Source: Chara braunii
Lineage: Eukaryota; Streptophyta; Charophyceae; Charales; Characeae
NCBI GenBank assembly: GCA_003427395.1
Contig: BFEA01000437.1
Span: 438,332-502,331, forward strand
Direction of reading: 5' to 3'
Length of the DNA: 64,000 nt
Part shown: piece by piece, positions 11,574 to 21,560 of the stretch
How positions within the stretch are numbered: the stretch's first letter is position 1
Layout: each line of letters opens with the position of its first letter
The notes under the pieces: model-generated
The model's database searches: none
What the model was told of the DNA's origin: nothing
What the model saw: only the letters and a program-made list of their open reading frames with translations
Translations under genes and position numbers: made by a program

Positions 11574-11604
<31 letters not shown>
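11551..11604. repeat. (CT)n microsatellite
   Basis: About 54 bp of CT dinucleotide repeat with two CG interruptions, ending in a C/G run. Confidence 0.95.
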
Positions 11605-12342
11605 CCCGCCGCCCCCCCCCCAGCCGTTCGAAATATGATATCCTGCCCACTGTGCATAGTACTGGCGAGTAAAACTATGTGTTGTCGTCGCTTTTCGTCG
11701 ATTTGCACTGGGTATGACGAAGGGTTGAGTCCACCGCATCACTTCGTCTATGCCAATTGATCGTCTCTTTTTTGAAGTTTCTTTTTTTTTCGTCCTATTT
11801 TTTTTGTTAATGATGGCGATCGACCGCTCGGTGTTTGGCCTACTATAATTACTCGAATTTTCAATTTTCTTCGATAATAAGGCCCTCGTTTACATGTAAA
11901 ATTCGGCTCGTGACACGCCGTGTGTACCTAGGTTGGCTTGTTCTGAGATGCACTCAATCGCAATTTTCACATTCTACGAGTGGTAGAACGCAGCCCTGAG
12001 TCAAACACTTTCTTTTTTCTGTTTTTTTCTTTTTTTTTTAAAGTCGAACTCTTACGTGACGCTCTGTATTTGGAGTTAATTAAAGAGTAATAAAGAGTGA
12101 AAGTGCAATTGATTGGCTGCCTCTGTCATGACCAATCAGCGCTCGATGGTTTGGTCGATGCTACATTGATTTCCTGACACAGAGTGAGACCGATGAATTA
12201 ACTTCATTTTTGAGATGGGACATCCTATGTACTTTCTCATTCAGTGATGTATTCACTCTTGTTTTTCTCAGATCGATCGCATTTTCGAATAAAGATTTTT
12301 TTTTCTTTTCATTTTTCTAAACTTTCATATACCTCTAAAACC
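11605..12342. other. Unassigned spacer
   Basis: T-rich sequence, with a segment at 11740-11760 (CTTCGTCTATGCCAATTGAT) that recurs at about 39665-39690. No coding or RNA feature was recognised. Confidence 0.4.
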
Positions 12343-12412
12343 TTTTTTTTTTTTTGGGACCATTTGTCGATTTAAGCTTGTCATCCTTGCGCAGGGGTTA
12401 TGCTAATCATCT
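12343..12412 (-). pseudogene. U6 snRNA retropseudogene, 5'-truncated
   Basis: The minus strand carries the 3' two-thirds of U6 (AGATGATTAGCAT, CCTGCGCAAGGATGACA, AAATGGTCCC) followed by an A tail, seen as T at 12343-12355. The 5' stem and the ACAGAGA box are missing or degenerate. It has more substitutions than the other copies, suggesting an older insertion. Confidence 0.82.
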
Positions 12413-12582
12413 TACTCTCAAATTATTTCTCATTCTATATTTTTTCTTGCTTTTTCTTTCTTATGAACGGAAATTTATAGTTGCACTACATTTTGACCGT
12501 TTAGTAGTTAACATTGTCAAGCAAAGAAACCCAACGGCATATACTGAACACGAACGGCCAACAGTTGCCCTCGCACACTCAA

Positions 12583-12587
<5 letters not shown>

Positions 12588-12669
<82 letters not shown>

Positions 12670-12670
12670 N

Positions 12671-12733
<63 letters not shown>
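12588..12733. repeat. (GA)n microsatellite
   Basis: About 146 bp of perfect GA repeat with one ambiguous base. Overlapping Arg-Glu or Ser-Leu ORFs are artefacts of the repeat. Confidence 0.97.
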
Positions 12734-12736
<3 letters not shown>

Positions 12737-13322
12737 CCAGGGAAGATGTAGTAGAAGCTCCTCACAGTTTCTTTGTCTTTCCCTATGGATTATTTCTTTT
12801 TTTTCCGTTGTCCAAGTCCTTCACTTTTCACTTCAGCAGATTGTTTTTCCTTCTTTCGGGAGGGTGTTTTTGCGTGGTATTAACTGCTTTTCCTTATGCT
12901 TGACGGGGATAAGTAACCGGACTGGCACCCTCCCAGAATAGAAAGGGGGTTGTGTTGCGTCGAAAAAAAAAAAAAGAAAAGAAAAAGAAATAACGGCGGA
13001 CGCGAAATGTTTTGAAACCCTACAGGCAAAGAAAACACTCGCCGGCAAAGAAACCACGCGCCAACTCGAAATGAGCGATTTCGGTCCAAGAGCTTCCGTT
13101 GGACATTTTTTTTTTTTTTTTGTTGCTGGGCATTTTCTTTTTCTTTTGTTTTCCCCTCTGACACCAGGCCGACCCCTGTAAATAAATATGACACCCCGTT
13201 TGACACTACGGCCGTCGGTACTTCCTTCGCCTTTTCGAACTAGGTGCGGTTTCCTGTGCCGACGCGTGTTGTCTTTTTTGCCCATTCCATACTCTCAAAT
13301 GTGACATAAACGCACTTACCCC
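12734..13322. other. Unassigned spacer
   Basis: Sequence with A and T homopolymer tracts (12964-12975, 13107-13121). A minus-strand ORF at 12833-13285 is low-complexity, rich in Lys and Phe, with no motif. Nothing further is supported. Confidence 0.4.
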
Positions 13323-13334
13323 AGAAGAAGAAGA

Positions 13335-14252
13335 ATTGAATTGAATTGAATACAGCGAGGCCTATCGCTATGCGTCCATGTCTCAATGAAAACCATTGAA
13401 GCACCTACACGGACATCTGCTCAACGCGCACGTTCCCGAGCCTGGCTGCGCACCAGGACTTGTCAAGGGGCTTACCACTCTCCGGCATCCACCGTAGCTT
13501 CCCACCTTGAGCAAAGAGGGCCTTTCTGGCTTTGCCCTCCTAAGATATAGCCTGCGCAGACTCCACGTCTGCAACTGACTGGTCGGGCGCTTACGTGGCC
13601 CGTTTGTAACTGACCTGGCATGCACGTCCGCACACCCCGTCTTCCCGCCTCCTCACGTGTGTGCCTTGCCCGCACGAACTTTCCGAAAATCACCTGTACC
13701 GGTTGGTGGTAGGAGCTTGCGGCGTGACTCAGGCTTTTTTCACACGTTGTACCGGGCCAGCATCCTGTACTGTGTACCCTCCAGTCTGGCGATCCACTCT
13801 TACTTTTCTTCCTCGGTTCCGACGCTGCTGGACACCGTGTCTCCCATCTAGTCCCTACCTACGTCTGATTTTACTTCCCAGTTCCTAGCATATCGCTCCC
13901 GCCGTCAGTCCAGCCGTAACAACCTACTGCTACCGCCTCTGCCTGAGTCCTATCCTTCCTGATTGTTTCGATTGGTCAGAGCTGTTACTCTCACTCGGGC
14001 TCAGGATTCTCCCTTGTTGCTTAGTGTACACCCGTATTGTCCGGGCCCTGCTACTTCCCTCCCTACTCTGGAGTCACCTTGTCCCTTCTGCTAACTAGTA
14101 TACACTGGTTTACCCTCGCCTTGTAACCCTCCCTTCCTCAGCATACGTCTACTCCTACCGCTACGCCCCCTCCGTTGCTCATCCCTCCCACTTGTACCGT
14201 CCAGCCTGTGCTGGGCACTCCGCCTTCCCTCTCTCTCCCCCGTCTCCCCAGT
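13335..14252 (-). other. 3' non-coding region of the Penelope-like element
   Basis: Pyrimidine-rich on the plus strand, without an open frame in line with the RT. I looked on the minus strand for the hammerhead core (CTGATGA then GAAA) known from Penelope long-terminal repeats and did not find it. The right part of the repeat unit expected in Penelope pseudo-LTRs was also not identified. Confidence 0.5.
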
Positions 14253-16084
14253 TCATTTCTCGTTTTTCCTCATTTGCTCCTTCCGGTCTCTCTCCTGTAG
14301 TACCTTAACCAGCTGTTCAGCCAGCGTCTTCAACGCTGCGCCAACCGTGCCGGTGGCTCTGGCAAACACCGCCAGAGCATTGGAGAAGAGCGCCGGGGGA
14401 TACCCCCGGTGCCCCAACTCTATGCTGACAGAAAGCGTAGCTTGGACCCCCGCTGCTGGGTCACTAGAATGCTGCCTGATCCTGTGAAGCGCAGCAATCA
14501 CCGTGCCCGCCTTCACTCGCTTATCCGAGTACGAGGAAAAATCCTGGAAGCATCTGAAGGCTAGGGGATCCTCAATCGTGGCTCCCTGATTTTTATGCTT
14601 GGGGCGGATAATAAACCTGACGGGCCCTGGTAGCGCTGTAGCCCTGACTCCCAAAAAATCCCAGGAGTTAGACCCGTCATCAGTCCTTACTAGTACCTGC
14701 TGTTCTCCATACGTGCTTACAAATTTCTGACAGATGTACCTCGCTGTCTATACACTCCGAACGTCACTCATGTCACATACGACACCCAATGTGACATCAT
14801 CTACCAGCCTGAGACCGTGCACCAGCTTCCGGTCTGCTCCCAGAGAATCTATGAAATCTACCTCGTGTTTCGCACACAGTATGCACGCCAGCGCTGGGCT
14901 GGAATTCTTCCCCATAGGGATCCCCACCACCTGTCTCAGAATCGTCTTCGTGCATTGAAGGTATGTATTTTCCAGCTCATACTTGACCATCTGTCTGATC
15001 TGAGAGAATTGACTTCCACGTAGCCTGGTCCCGAGCTCTTCTTGCTAACGGCCACTACGCGACCCCGTCTGCTCAGGCTAAGTTTGCTCACCCCTCTCGA
15101 TTCCCACTGTCGCAGCAGCTGCTCGACCGCCTCCTGGATCGCCTCATGTGGCAGCGACGTGAACATCTCCTTAATGTCGAAGCTAGCCATCAGGGCCATT
15201 GTCCTTTCTCCGAAAATACTCGGTCTTTTTCCCGCCCCTTCCAAGTTCTGTTTCAGCATCGTCGTGGCCTTCACATTGAAGTGCTTAGCTTTAGGGACTT
15301 TCTCCAGCAGGAAGTTCAGTGCACGTGCCAGCCTTCTCCTCGCGGTCTTTGAACCGTCTGCATTTGCGGGTGCTATAGGCCTCCACCTAGTCAGGTCTTT
15401 ATGCTTCGGCATAACGTACGCTTGCCCTAGCTTGGCTGCTGGATTCCAAGCTCCTAACTTGCAGAGAGCTCGAGTATTGAACTCTCTCCTCATTCGCCTC
15501 AGCACTTGTTTCTCGGACATCTCCGGTACTTGCTGGTACGCTACGTTATGGCCAAACATCATCCCGAGACCATGGTGGTACGTCGATGGGCACATGACCA
15601 CTAGATCCCCTGGATTCCTGTCCACTGGGACCACTACTAGGTGGCTCACCTTCGCCGCTATCTCCAGTGCTTGTTCCTCCGAGCATGCTGGCCTTGTTTT
15701 AGTACGGTCCGAGACGATCTCTTGAAAAGTGCTCAGTGCCTCTACTTTATACAGATCTCTCCTCATGACTGCTTCCAGGGATTTCACGACCGCTTGCTGT
15801 ACTTCCGCAGGTCTCGTGCCCAGATCACTTTGCAGTACATTCTTTCCATTGTGTAGGAATGGTGGAACTTCTGAGCACTGCGCAATACGAGCCATCACGT
15901 GTCCATCCACCCTCAGCAGCCGGTCATCGCTGCACGGACACCGCTCCTTCGTTCCCCTAGCCACCATCCTGTGGTTGGCCAGGACCTGTTCGACCGTGTT
16001 GTTCTTCTTCCACACCACTCTCACTCGGTTCCTCACCAGCTTCTTGAGTATCGGATGAATTCTACTCTTCTCCACACACAACAC
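14253..16084 (-). pseudogene. Reverse transcriptase region of the Penelope-like element
   Basis: The RT begins in the same frame as the endonuclease (first methionine at 16084). Visible motifs are VMPKHKDLTRWRPI (fingers), FDIKEMFTSLPHEA (motif A, the Penelope-type SLPH after the catalytic Asp), GIPMGKNSSPALA (motif B) and LRLVDDVTLG (motif C with the catalytic Asp pair). The A and B motifs lie in different frames: a frameshift is present at about 14990-15020, where the second frame picks up at 14990. A TAG at 14748-14750 then interrupts, and the same frame continues from 14747 to the stop at 14253 with the probable thumb. Penelope RTs are related to telomerase RT; motif B with GxPMG..SP supports this family over LINE or LTR RTs. 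Confidence 0.87.
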
Positions 16085-16105
16085 TACCGTGTCGTGGATC
16101 TCCCT

Positions 16106-17251
16106 CTACTTCAGCCGGTGACTATACTTGACCCCCACGTTGACCTTCAATCTGACATTCACCACCGTCTTCTTTCTAATCTTTGCTTCTATCTTCTCTT
16201 TCAACGTCCTTCTTGTAGTCTTGGTCTTGAATTCTCTAGCGCACCTGTACAAGAAGACCAGCTTCGTAACATCGAAGTGCTTAAGCTCCGCTTGCTTCCT
16301 TGGCATCTCCAGTAGCTGCCTCAGATACCCTTTCCCTCTGTGTCTTGCATTCTCGGTTTTCACTACCGGCGACACCCTGAACGAGCCTCCTCGCTCGAGC
16401 TGTTGTTTGGCCTTCCCTAGAGGTAGCTTCGCTTCATCTCCTGTGACGGTCGACGTCCCGAACTTCCTTCGGATGACAGACCACTTTTCTCCCCACCCCT
16501 CTCCTCCGGATGATACGAACTTCACCGCCTTCCCTCCTGCTGCACACGTGTCTTCCAAGAGCTCTGTTAAACTATAGTACTTCTTTTCCTGCCCTGCTTG
16601 CGTGAAGCTCAAGAGCCCCTTCCTGCGCATCGTCACAGATGATTTCACTCTTTGCCTCTCCGTCCTTCCAGGTCTAGCCTTCCGTTTTGTCCCTGCACAA
16701 CGGCCCACTGTATTTAGTGCTGCGGAAAAACGGTATATAAGGGTCCTCTCTAGTGCTAGCAGACCTTCTGCAGCCCCCGTCGCTATCAGGAGGACCAGAT
16801 ACTTCTTCCACCCGAAGAGTTTCAGGAAGGAGTACAGCTTGGGGGCATGTCCATAATTACCAGCCTCGGTGCATCTGATGTGCTCCCACCACCTCTCACC
16901 TGCCCCTCGAATTGACTGTCCTACGTAAAAGCTCTTGCACCATGGTGAGATCAGGCAATACACCGCTGGCCCTTTCAAATCAAAAAAACCGTGGCCAGCA
17001 GGGGTCACTGTGAGTATCTTCTTAGCCCACGGGGCTACTCCACTCATCACCAGCATTAGGAACACCGCAATGATCACCTGCTCTATATTTATACTGAAGT
17101 TCGTCAACCCGTACGTTCCCCAGACAATATCTCGGAGCCCCATATACATTAACAGTTTGCTCCAGAGGTACCGTGCCAGAGGGGGGGCACCGTCAATCTG
17201 TGTGGGGGGCTGTATCAACCCCCGACACTCTATCTTCCTTGACTCCGTCAC
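16106..17251 (-). pseudogene. GIY-YIG endonuclease region of the Penelope-like element
   Basis: Read from 17251, 381 residues. After a hydrophobic segment (about residues 59-72) the GIY-YIG fold spans about residues 97-180. VYCLI at 97-101 and FYVG at 108-111 stand for the GIY and YIG strands, with Arg115 or Arg120 and His124 downstream, Glu168 in LALERTLIYRF, and the closing ALN at 178-180. These are the positions expected for the nuclease centre. A basic tail of about 200 residues follows. The region ends in a TAG at 16106, and the RT continues in the same frame directly after it, so endonuclease and RT were probably one polyprotein. The enzyme would cut the target DNA to prime reverse transcription. 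Confidence 0.85.
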
Positions 17252-18214
17252 TCTCTGCTCCAGTCAGCCAGCCATCATACGCTACCTTCGTTTCCGCTGC
17301 TACCAAATCTTTGATCGCCTGCGCCTTCGATATCCACCTGATGTTCCTCGTCTTACACATTCGCTTAAGTTCCGGTGCTTGTTTTTCTTGCATACTCTCC
17401 CGCAACTCGAGGACAAAGTCAATCACCCCTTGCTTAGAGCTCGAGGCCACTGCACCTCTCTTCCTCGCCTCTCTGCTCGCTGGTTCCTTGCCTTTCCTCA
17501 TGCCTAGTGTTCGCCTCCTGGTACTGGGCATAGTTGTGCTTCTTTCCACGTCCACTACCTCCTGTTCATCCCCGTCCATTTCAAGCCTTCTCTTCGGGTT
17601 CGGGTATAATTTACTTCTGGGCCTTCTCGGTACCTCCCTCTCGTTACGTTCCAGAAACCTCAGCAGGCTATTATGCAGCCTTGCATTTTTCTCTTCAGAC
17701 GCTGTGAGTGTCGAATGCACATGCCCTTTGATTTTTTCTTCCAACTCCGCCATCTGCTTAGCAAAAGCTTGTGCTGTCGTCGCTTCCATAATTGCTTGCG
17801 CTCTCCGTCTTTCTGTTTCCTCCCTCTGTTTGCTTCCTCCATCTTCTGTTTCTCTTCTTCCTGCCGTTTCTTCTCTTGTCCGGCCTTCTTCTTCGCTGCC
17901 TCTATCTGCTGGCTCTCGACAAACGAGAGCAGCCTGTTCAACCTTTCTTCTTCTTCGTTCCTCCTTGGCTGGCCGTAGGCACCTTGTCCACTCCCTCCCG
18001 CTCCATAGCCCACACGCCCTTGGTTTTGCCAGTTTCTCCCATTCTGCTTATGTGGGCAGTCTCGTGCGAAATGCCCATACTCTCCGCAGTTATAGCAAGG
18101 GCCGCCTGGTCCAGCTGGTGGGGGAGGGGGTGGAGGAGAAGAAGGGCCAGGTGTGTGCATCGACCCCGCAAAACCAGCGGGGTACGGACTGGGTGTAGTC
18201 TGTGGAGGATACAT
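17193..18214 (-). pseudogene. Gag-like ORF of the Penelope-like element (CCHC knuckle, coiled coil, SAP-like)
   Basis: Starting at 18214, a Pro/Gly-rich N-terminus leads to a CX2CX4HX4C knuckle (Cys40, Cys43, His48, Cys53; CYNCGEYGHFARDC). A Glu/Lys/Gln-rich segment likely to form a coiled coil follows at about residues 87-140. The frame then shifts near 17800: the open part continues in another frame (methionine at 17789), first as more coiled coil (QMAELEEKIKG), then as a basic stretch. Near its end a segment beginning APELKRMCKTRNI resembles a SAP DNA-binding motif. Its last 59 bases overlap the endonuclease ORF. A nucleic-acid-binding role is inferred. The frame change could be a mutation or programmed; other copies would tell. 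Confidence 0.72.
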
Positions 18215-18360
18215 GGACGCTGGCGGAGAACCACAGCTGTTGTTCCCAACGTTCGGTGGACCACGTAATAGTCGCTGGTCTCTTTCCCTCCTGCTGTCAC
18301 TTCCTACACTCCTGGCCTCAGCAGTCGGTTCTCACTTTTTCACCGCTGGCTTTTGTTAAC

Positions 18361-18402
18361 AGAAGAAGAAGAAGAAGAAGAAGAAGAAGAAGAAGAAGAA
18401 GA
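18361..18402. repeat. (GAA)n microsatellite at the 5' end of the Penelope-like element
   Basis: Fourteen AGA/GAA triplets in a row. A shorter GAAGAAGAA run at 13324-13334 lies at the opposite end of the element. Confidence 0.95.
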
Positions 18403-18465
18403 GTGTGGTTTCTCCTTGCAGGAACTAGAGTCCAGGGGGACTTCAGAATAACTCTGTGGTAACTA

Positions 18466-18571
18466 CGGTCTTTCCCCGAACACAACGCACCCTTATTTTT
18501 GGCTGTATCTGACCGGAAATATAGCTTGTATACATTCATTTTTAGGGTGCGTTATGTTTGGGGGAAGACGG
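18466..18571 (+). mobile_element. Hairpin MITE, copy A (variant subfamily)
   Basis: About 106 bp between TA dinucleotides, with inverted termini CGGTCTTTCCCCGAACACAA and the complementary right arm. The internal sequence differs from copies B-D (GCACCCTTATTTT in place of GTACGGTCATTATAG), so it belongs to a sister subfamily with copy E. Confidence 0.8.
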
Positions 18572-18705
18572 TAGTAGACCATCTGTTTCCACTCTGAGAT
18601 TGTCATTTTCCGTCACCCATGGATGGCAGAAGCCGTGACCCTTGTTACCTGCCGTTGGCTGGAGCGTGATAGAGCCTTGTATACAACTGAAGAAAATCCG
18701 CCCGG

Positions 18706-18923
18706 CAGCAAAAGCTTTGTATTCATTTGCCCCCACACGGGGCAAAAAGTGCAGCAGGCCCTGAATGACTTCTCGTGTAAATTTTTGCACATCTGCTTTG
18801 CAAAACTGGCGGGAACGTGTTTTACCGGTTAAACCAGGGTGCGAAAATGATGCGAAAAAGTCATTTTGGGGCCTGCGGCACTGTTTGCCGTGCTTGGGGG
18901 AAAATGAATACAAAGCTTTTGTC
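18706..18923 (+). mobile_element. Foldback MITE with long inverted arms, copy 2
   Basis: Arms of about 90 bp (GCAAAAGCTTTGTATTCATT at the left; AATGAATACAAAGCTTTTG at the right) enclose a short centre. The sequence AGTCATTTTGGGGCCTGCGG in the right arm is also in the element at 42387-42651, so both are one family. Confidence 0.75.
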
Positions 18924-19187
18924 CTGAGGGATGTACGAATTTTCCCAATTGCTTTGGGGCCACATTCCACTGGCGGAATGGGGCTAACGTTTGCTGTGCA
19001 AAAATGGCCGGAAATTGTTTTGCACCTGTTTGGCGAGGCACGCCTAGCGGAAAACGAATCTGGTCCAGATACAGGGCCGGATGGGGTCCAGCGGTCGGTA
19101 CCCGAACGCTGCTTCCACCCTTCTGTAGTGTCATCGCCCTGAGTCTCTCTCCTTTTTCCTTCACCCTCTGGCTCTTCTTCATCTTTC
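18924..19187. other. Unassigned GC-rich spacer
   Basis: Contains CATTCCACTGGCGGAATGGGG and related short inverted repeats, possibly a decayed relative of the adjacent foldback family. No gene is supported. Confidence 0.35.
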
Positions 19188-19378
19188 TTGTTTAATCTTC
19201 CCCTTTCTGTTTCGAGGAAGAGAGAGAGAAGAAGATCAGGAAAGGGTAAAAGTGTCGTAGTCTCGAATGCTCTTTTTGAGACCTTGTCTAATCTTCCGCT
19301 TTCTGTTTTCAGGAAGAGAGAGAAGAAGATCAGTCAAGGGGAAAAGTGCTGCAGTCTTTAATGCTCTGTTTGAGACCT
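19188..19378 (+). repeat. Twofold tandem repeat, about 95 bp
   Basis: A unit running from TCTTCC.CTTTCTGTTT through GGAAGAGAGAG, GAAGATCAG and AATGCTCT to GAGACC occurs twice in direct orientation. Confidence 0.7.
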
Positions 19379-19616
19379 CCCGGCTCTCTCACTACGTTAA
19401 AGTCCTTTTGCCCCTCCCCCCCCCATCGAAAGGAGTGGTAGGATGGGAGTCTCGTGAGTAAAAAAAAAAAAAAAAAAGTCCTTTAGCCCCTCCCAGCTGT
19501 TACAGGGGTGACGCGTGAGAGAGCTGCCGTCTGTCGTATAATCGGCACCGGAGTTTGAAGGGTTCTTTCTTTTTGTTGGAAATCTCAAACAGTGTCAGTG
19601 AGAGTGATGGAGACGA

Positions 19617-19726
19617 CCTTCTTCCCCCCCCCGAATACAATGTACGGTCATTAATAGCTGTATTTGGCGTATGTTTGAGTCTAAATACAACTAGAATAAC
19701 CGTACGTTGTATTCGGGGGAAGAAGG
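19617..19726 (+). mobile_element. Hairpin MITE, copy B
   Basis: About 110 bp, almost perfectly self-complementary: CCTTCTTCC..CGAATACAAT at the left and the matching arm ending GGGGGAAGAAGG at the right. The flanking TA is lost on both sides. Confidence 0.82.
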
Positions 19727-20080
19727 CAGGCTCCGTGACGGGATATGAAAATATGAAACGATATGGAAAAAGAAAGAATAGTTTACCGTAAGAAGAATGT
19801 AAATGGAAGTAAAATAATAACGACTGTAATCCTCATCCCCGTCGTCATTACAGTGATGATTATAATAAGCCAAAATAATAAGTTAGGTGATGTAACATTC
19901 CCCCCTGCAAAAAAAAAAAAAAAAAAAAAAAAAATCCCCACTGCTTGGTTGCAATGGAGGAGAGGGATCCCTTTTTTCCGGCGTTAGCTTGTGTAGGCGC
20001 TGAGGTGCGTGGTGCGATGGAGGAAAGACCGGCCGCTGTTTTAGTCACTGCGTGCAGGCGAAAAAGTGAAGATCGACATA

Positions 20081-20185
20081 CCTTCTTCCCCCGAATACAA
20101 CGTATGGTCATTATAGCTGTATTTGAGGCATCTTTCAGTCTAGATACAGCTACAATGACCGTACGTTGTAGTCGGGGGAAGAAGG
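20081..20185 (+). mobile_element. Hairpin MITE, copy C
   Basis: 105 bp from CCTTCTTCCCCCGAATACAA to the complementary GGGGGAAGAAGG, flanked by TA on both sides. This is the cleanest copy, and the TA flank suggests a Tc1/mariner-type (Stowaway-like) target preference. Confidence 0.87.
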
Positions 20186-20307
20186 TAGCTGCTGGAGGAG
20201 TGGAGGAGTGGAGGAGGGCGAGGGGACGCAAGTTAGACGAAAGAATGATAGTGCGGTATAATTGTCCCTTGGTGCTGTTTCAGTCGACATTTGGTTCTTA
20301 GGTACTA

Positions 20308-20412
20308 CCTCTTTCACCCGAATAGAACGTACGGTTATTATTGCTGTATTTAGACGGAAAGATACCCCAAATACAGCTATAAAGACGGTACGTTGATTTC
20401 GGGTGAAGAAGG
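20308..20412 (+). mobile_element. Hairpin MITE, copy D
   Basis: 105 bp, TA on both sides, left end CCTCTTTCACCCGAATAGAA, right end GGGTGAAGAAGG. It lies only about 120 bp from copy C. Confidence 0.82.
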
Positions 20413-20494
20413 TAATGATCTTTCTATACAAGTGTTCCTTGCTGGTTTTAGGGTCAGTCCGTCGTACTTATAACTGCCAGCAATCTCATGGGTA

Positions 20495-20603
20495 CTGTCT
20501 TCCACCCCGATCGTAAAGCACCCTGATAATGAACGTACACATGATGTATGTCCGGTCAGGTACAGCCAAAATGAGGGTGCGCGTTTTGTTCCGGGGAAGA
20601 CGG
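20495..20603 (+). mobile_element. Hairpin MITE, copy E (variant subfamily)
   Basis: About 109 bp with termini CTGTCTTCCACCCCGA and GGGGAAGACGG. The internal GGTACAGCCAAAATGAGGGTGCG links it to copy A rather than to B-D. Confidence 0.75.
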
Positions 20604-20914
20604 TGTCGTATTTGATCGGCGCAGGGCTGTTGGTTTTTGGCGATGGCCGCATTTGCAAGGATCAGAAGAATGTTCGGTTCAGGTGTATTGGTCCCATGAT
20701 CTGAGCGTCCTAATTTTTGCATCGGCATCGTACGCTACATTAGTCTTTGGATTTTTCGGTATTCGTGATTCTATGAGGGCACGTTTGAAAAAATAGCGCG
20801 TCCAAGTTCCGTTGCGAAAATACGTCTTTCGTTGCAAAAATACATCTTTAGTCGAAGCTTTACAGGTCCCGGTAGTTTGAAAAAATAGCACGTCTGTCCC
20901 ACTAGTACCTTTGC
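20604..20914. other. Unassigned spacer
   Basis: Contains a short direct repeat (GTTGCGAAAATACGTCTTTC and GTTGCAAAAATACATCTTTA at 20810-20855; AAAAAATAGCGCGTCC and AAAAAATAGCACGTCT). No gene is supported. Confidence 0.4.
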
Positions 20915-21560
20915 GAGTGTTGGGAAATTACAATGTACTGGTCTGTCCCCGAAGAAGTCGGTGGTGGGACCCAAGGTCCGCGAGGCCCATAAATCTTACA
21001 TTTCTTTTGCCCGCGCGTGAAAGGAAAAGGGAAAAAAAAAGCTTTTGTACTGCAATGATGTCGGGCAGGGTAGTCTAGGAGGCCGTGCTCACAGTCTTCC
21101 TCTACAGAATGCATCCTACAGCAAAGACCCTCACATTCTGAAACTTGTTTTTTTTTTTTTTTCATTTCTCGTTTGTTTGTTGTAAGTCCCCTGCCAACGA
21201 GTCAGGGCGGAATCCCTGATGTGCGCTGGTTGTGTTTCCTCAGAGGATTGTAACCCTGGGGCCAAGTCCCACTAGCAGCGTTGAGCTACCTCAACGCCTG
21301 AATCTGGACGCTTTTGCAGAGATGTGCAGAAATGGTGTTAAGTTTCCTGAAATGCACGTCTCCACAAACAGGAAGAGATTCGGGCGTTGAGGTAGCTCAA
21401 TGCTGCTAGTGGGACTTGGCCCCTGATGTATCCAGCATTTTCATGGCCTAATCCGTGTTTCCGTTTCTTTTCTTTTTTGTCTGTTTCTGGAATCTAAGAA
21501 TCTGAATCCGTGATCTGCTCGGGCTGTGTTCCCTCAGAGGATTGTAACTCTCATCACACT
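20915..21560 (+). repeat. Dispersed repeat R, copy 1 (interrupted by a MITE)
   Basis: The segment beginning GAGTGTTGGGAAATTACAAT aligns by eye, in the same order, with 35225-35695, including CTGCAATGATGT.GGGCAGG, GTGCTCA.AGTCTTCCTC and TCAGAGGATTGTAAC. The MITE at 21258-21423 interrupts it. TCAGAGGATTGTAAC occurs twice in this copy, on either side of the MITE. The TGTTGGGAAAT start resembles an LTR end, but no second LTR or internal region is seen. Confidence 0.7.
21258..21423 (+). mobile_element. MITE with GGGGCCAAGTCCCACTAGCA termini, copy 1
   Basis: 166 bp with inverted termini: GGGGCCAAGTCCCACTAGCA at the left, TGCTAGTGGGACTTGGCCCC at the right, and further pairing inside (TTGAGCTACCTCAACGCC). 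No clear target-site duplication. A second copy is at 36538-36702. Confidence 0.85.

Larger units (their letters stand above)
13323..18402 (-). mobile_element. Penelope-like element with N-terminal GIY-YIG endonuclease, inactivated
   Basis: The minus strand holds a gag-like ORF (18214 to 17193), then a GIY-YIG endonuclease and a reverse transcriptase in the same frame, separated by one stop, ending at 14253. Classical Penelope elements place GIY-YIG after the RT. The order here is permuted, as described for the Chlamys-type Penelope-like elements of green algae and protists (from memory of that literature). A (GAA)n tract of about 42 bp (18361-18402) sits at the 5' end and a short GAAGAAGAA run (13324-13334) at the 3' end, suggesting insertion into a microsatellite. 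The 3' region 13335-14252 is non-coding. Two frameshifts and two stops make it inactive. Exact ends are inferred from the flanking microsatellite. Confidence 0.82.

Noticed and set aside
12354-12941. ORFs of Arg-Glu or Ser-Leu repeats
   Set aside because: They are translations of the GA microsatellite, which contains an N.
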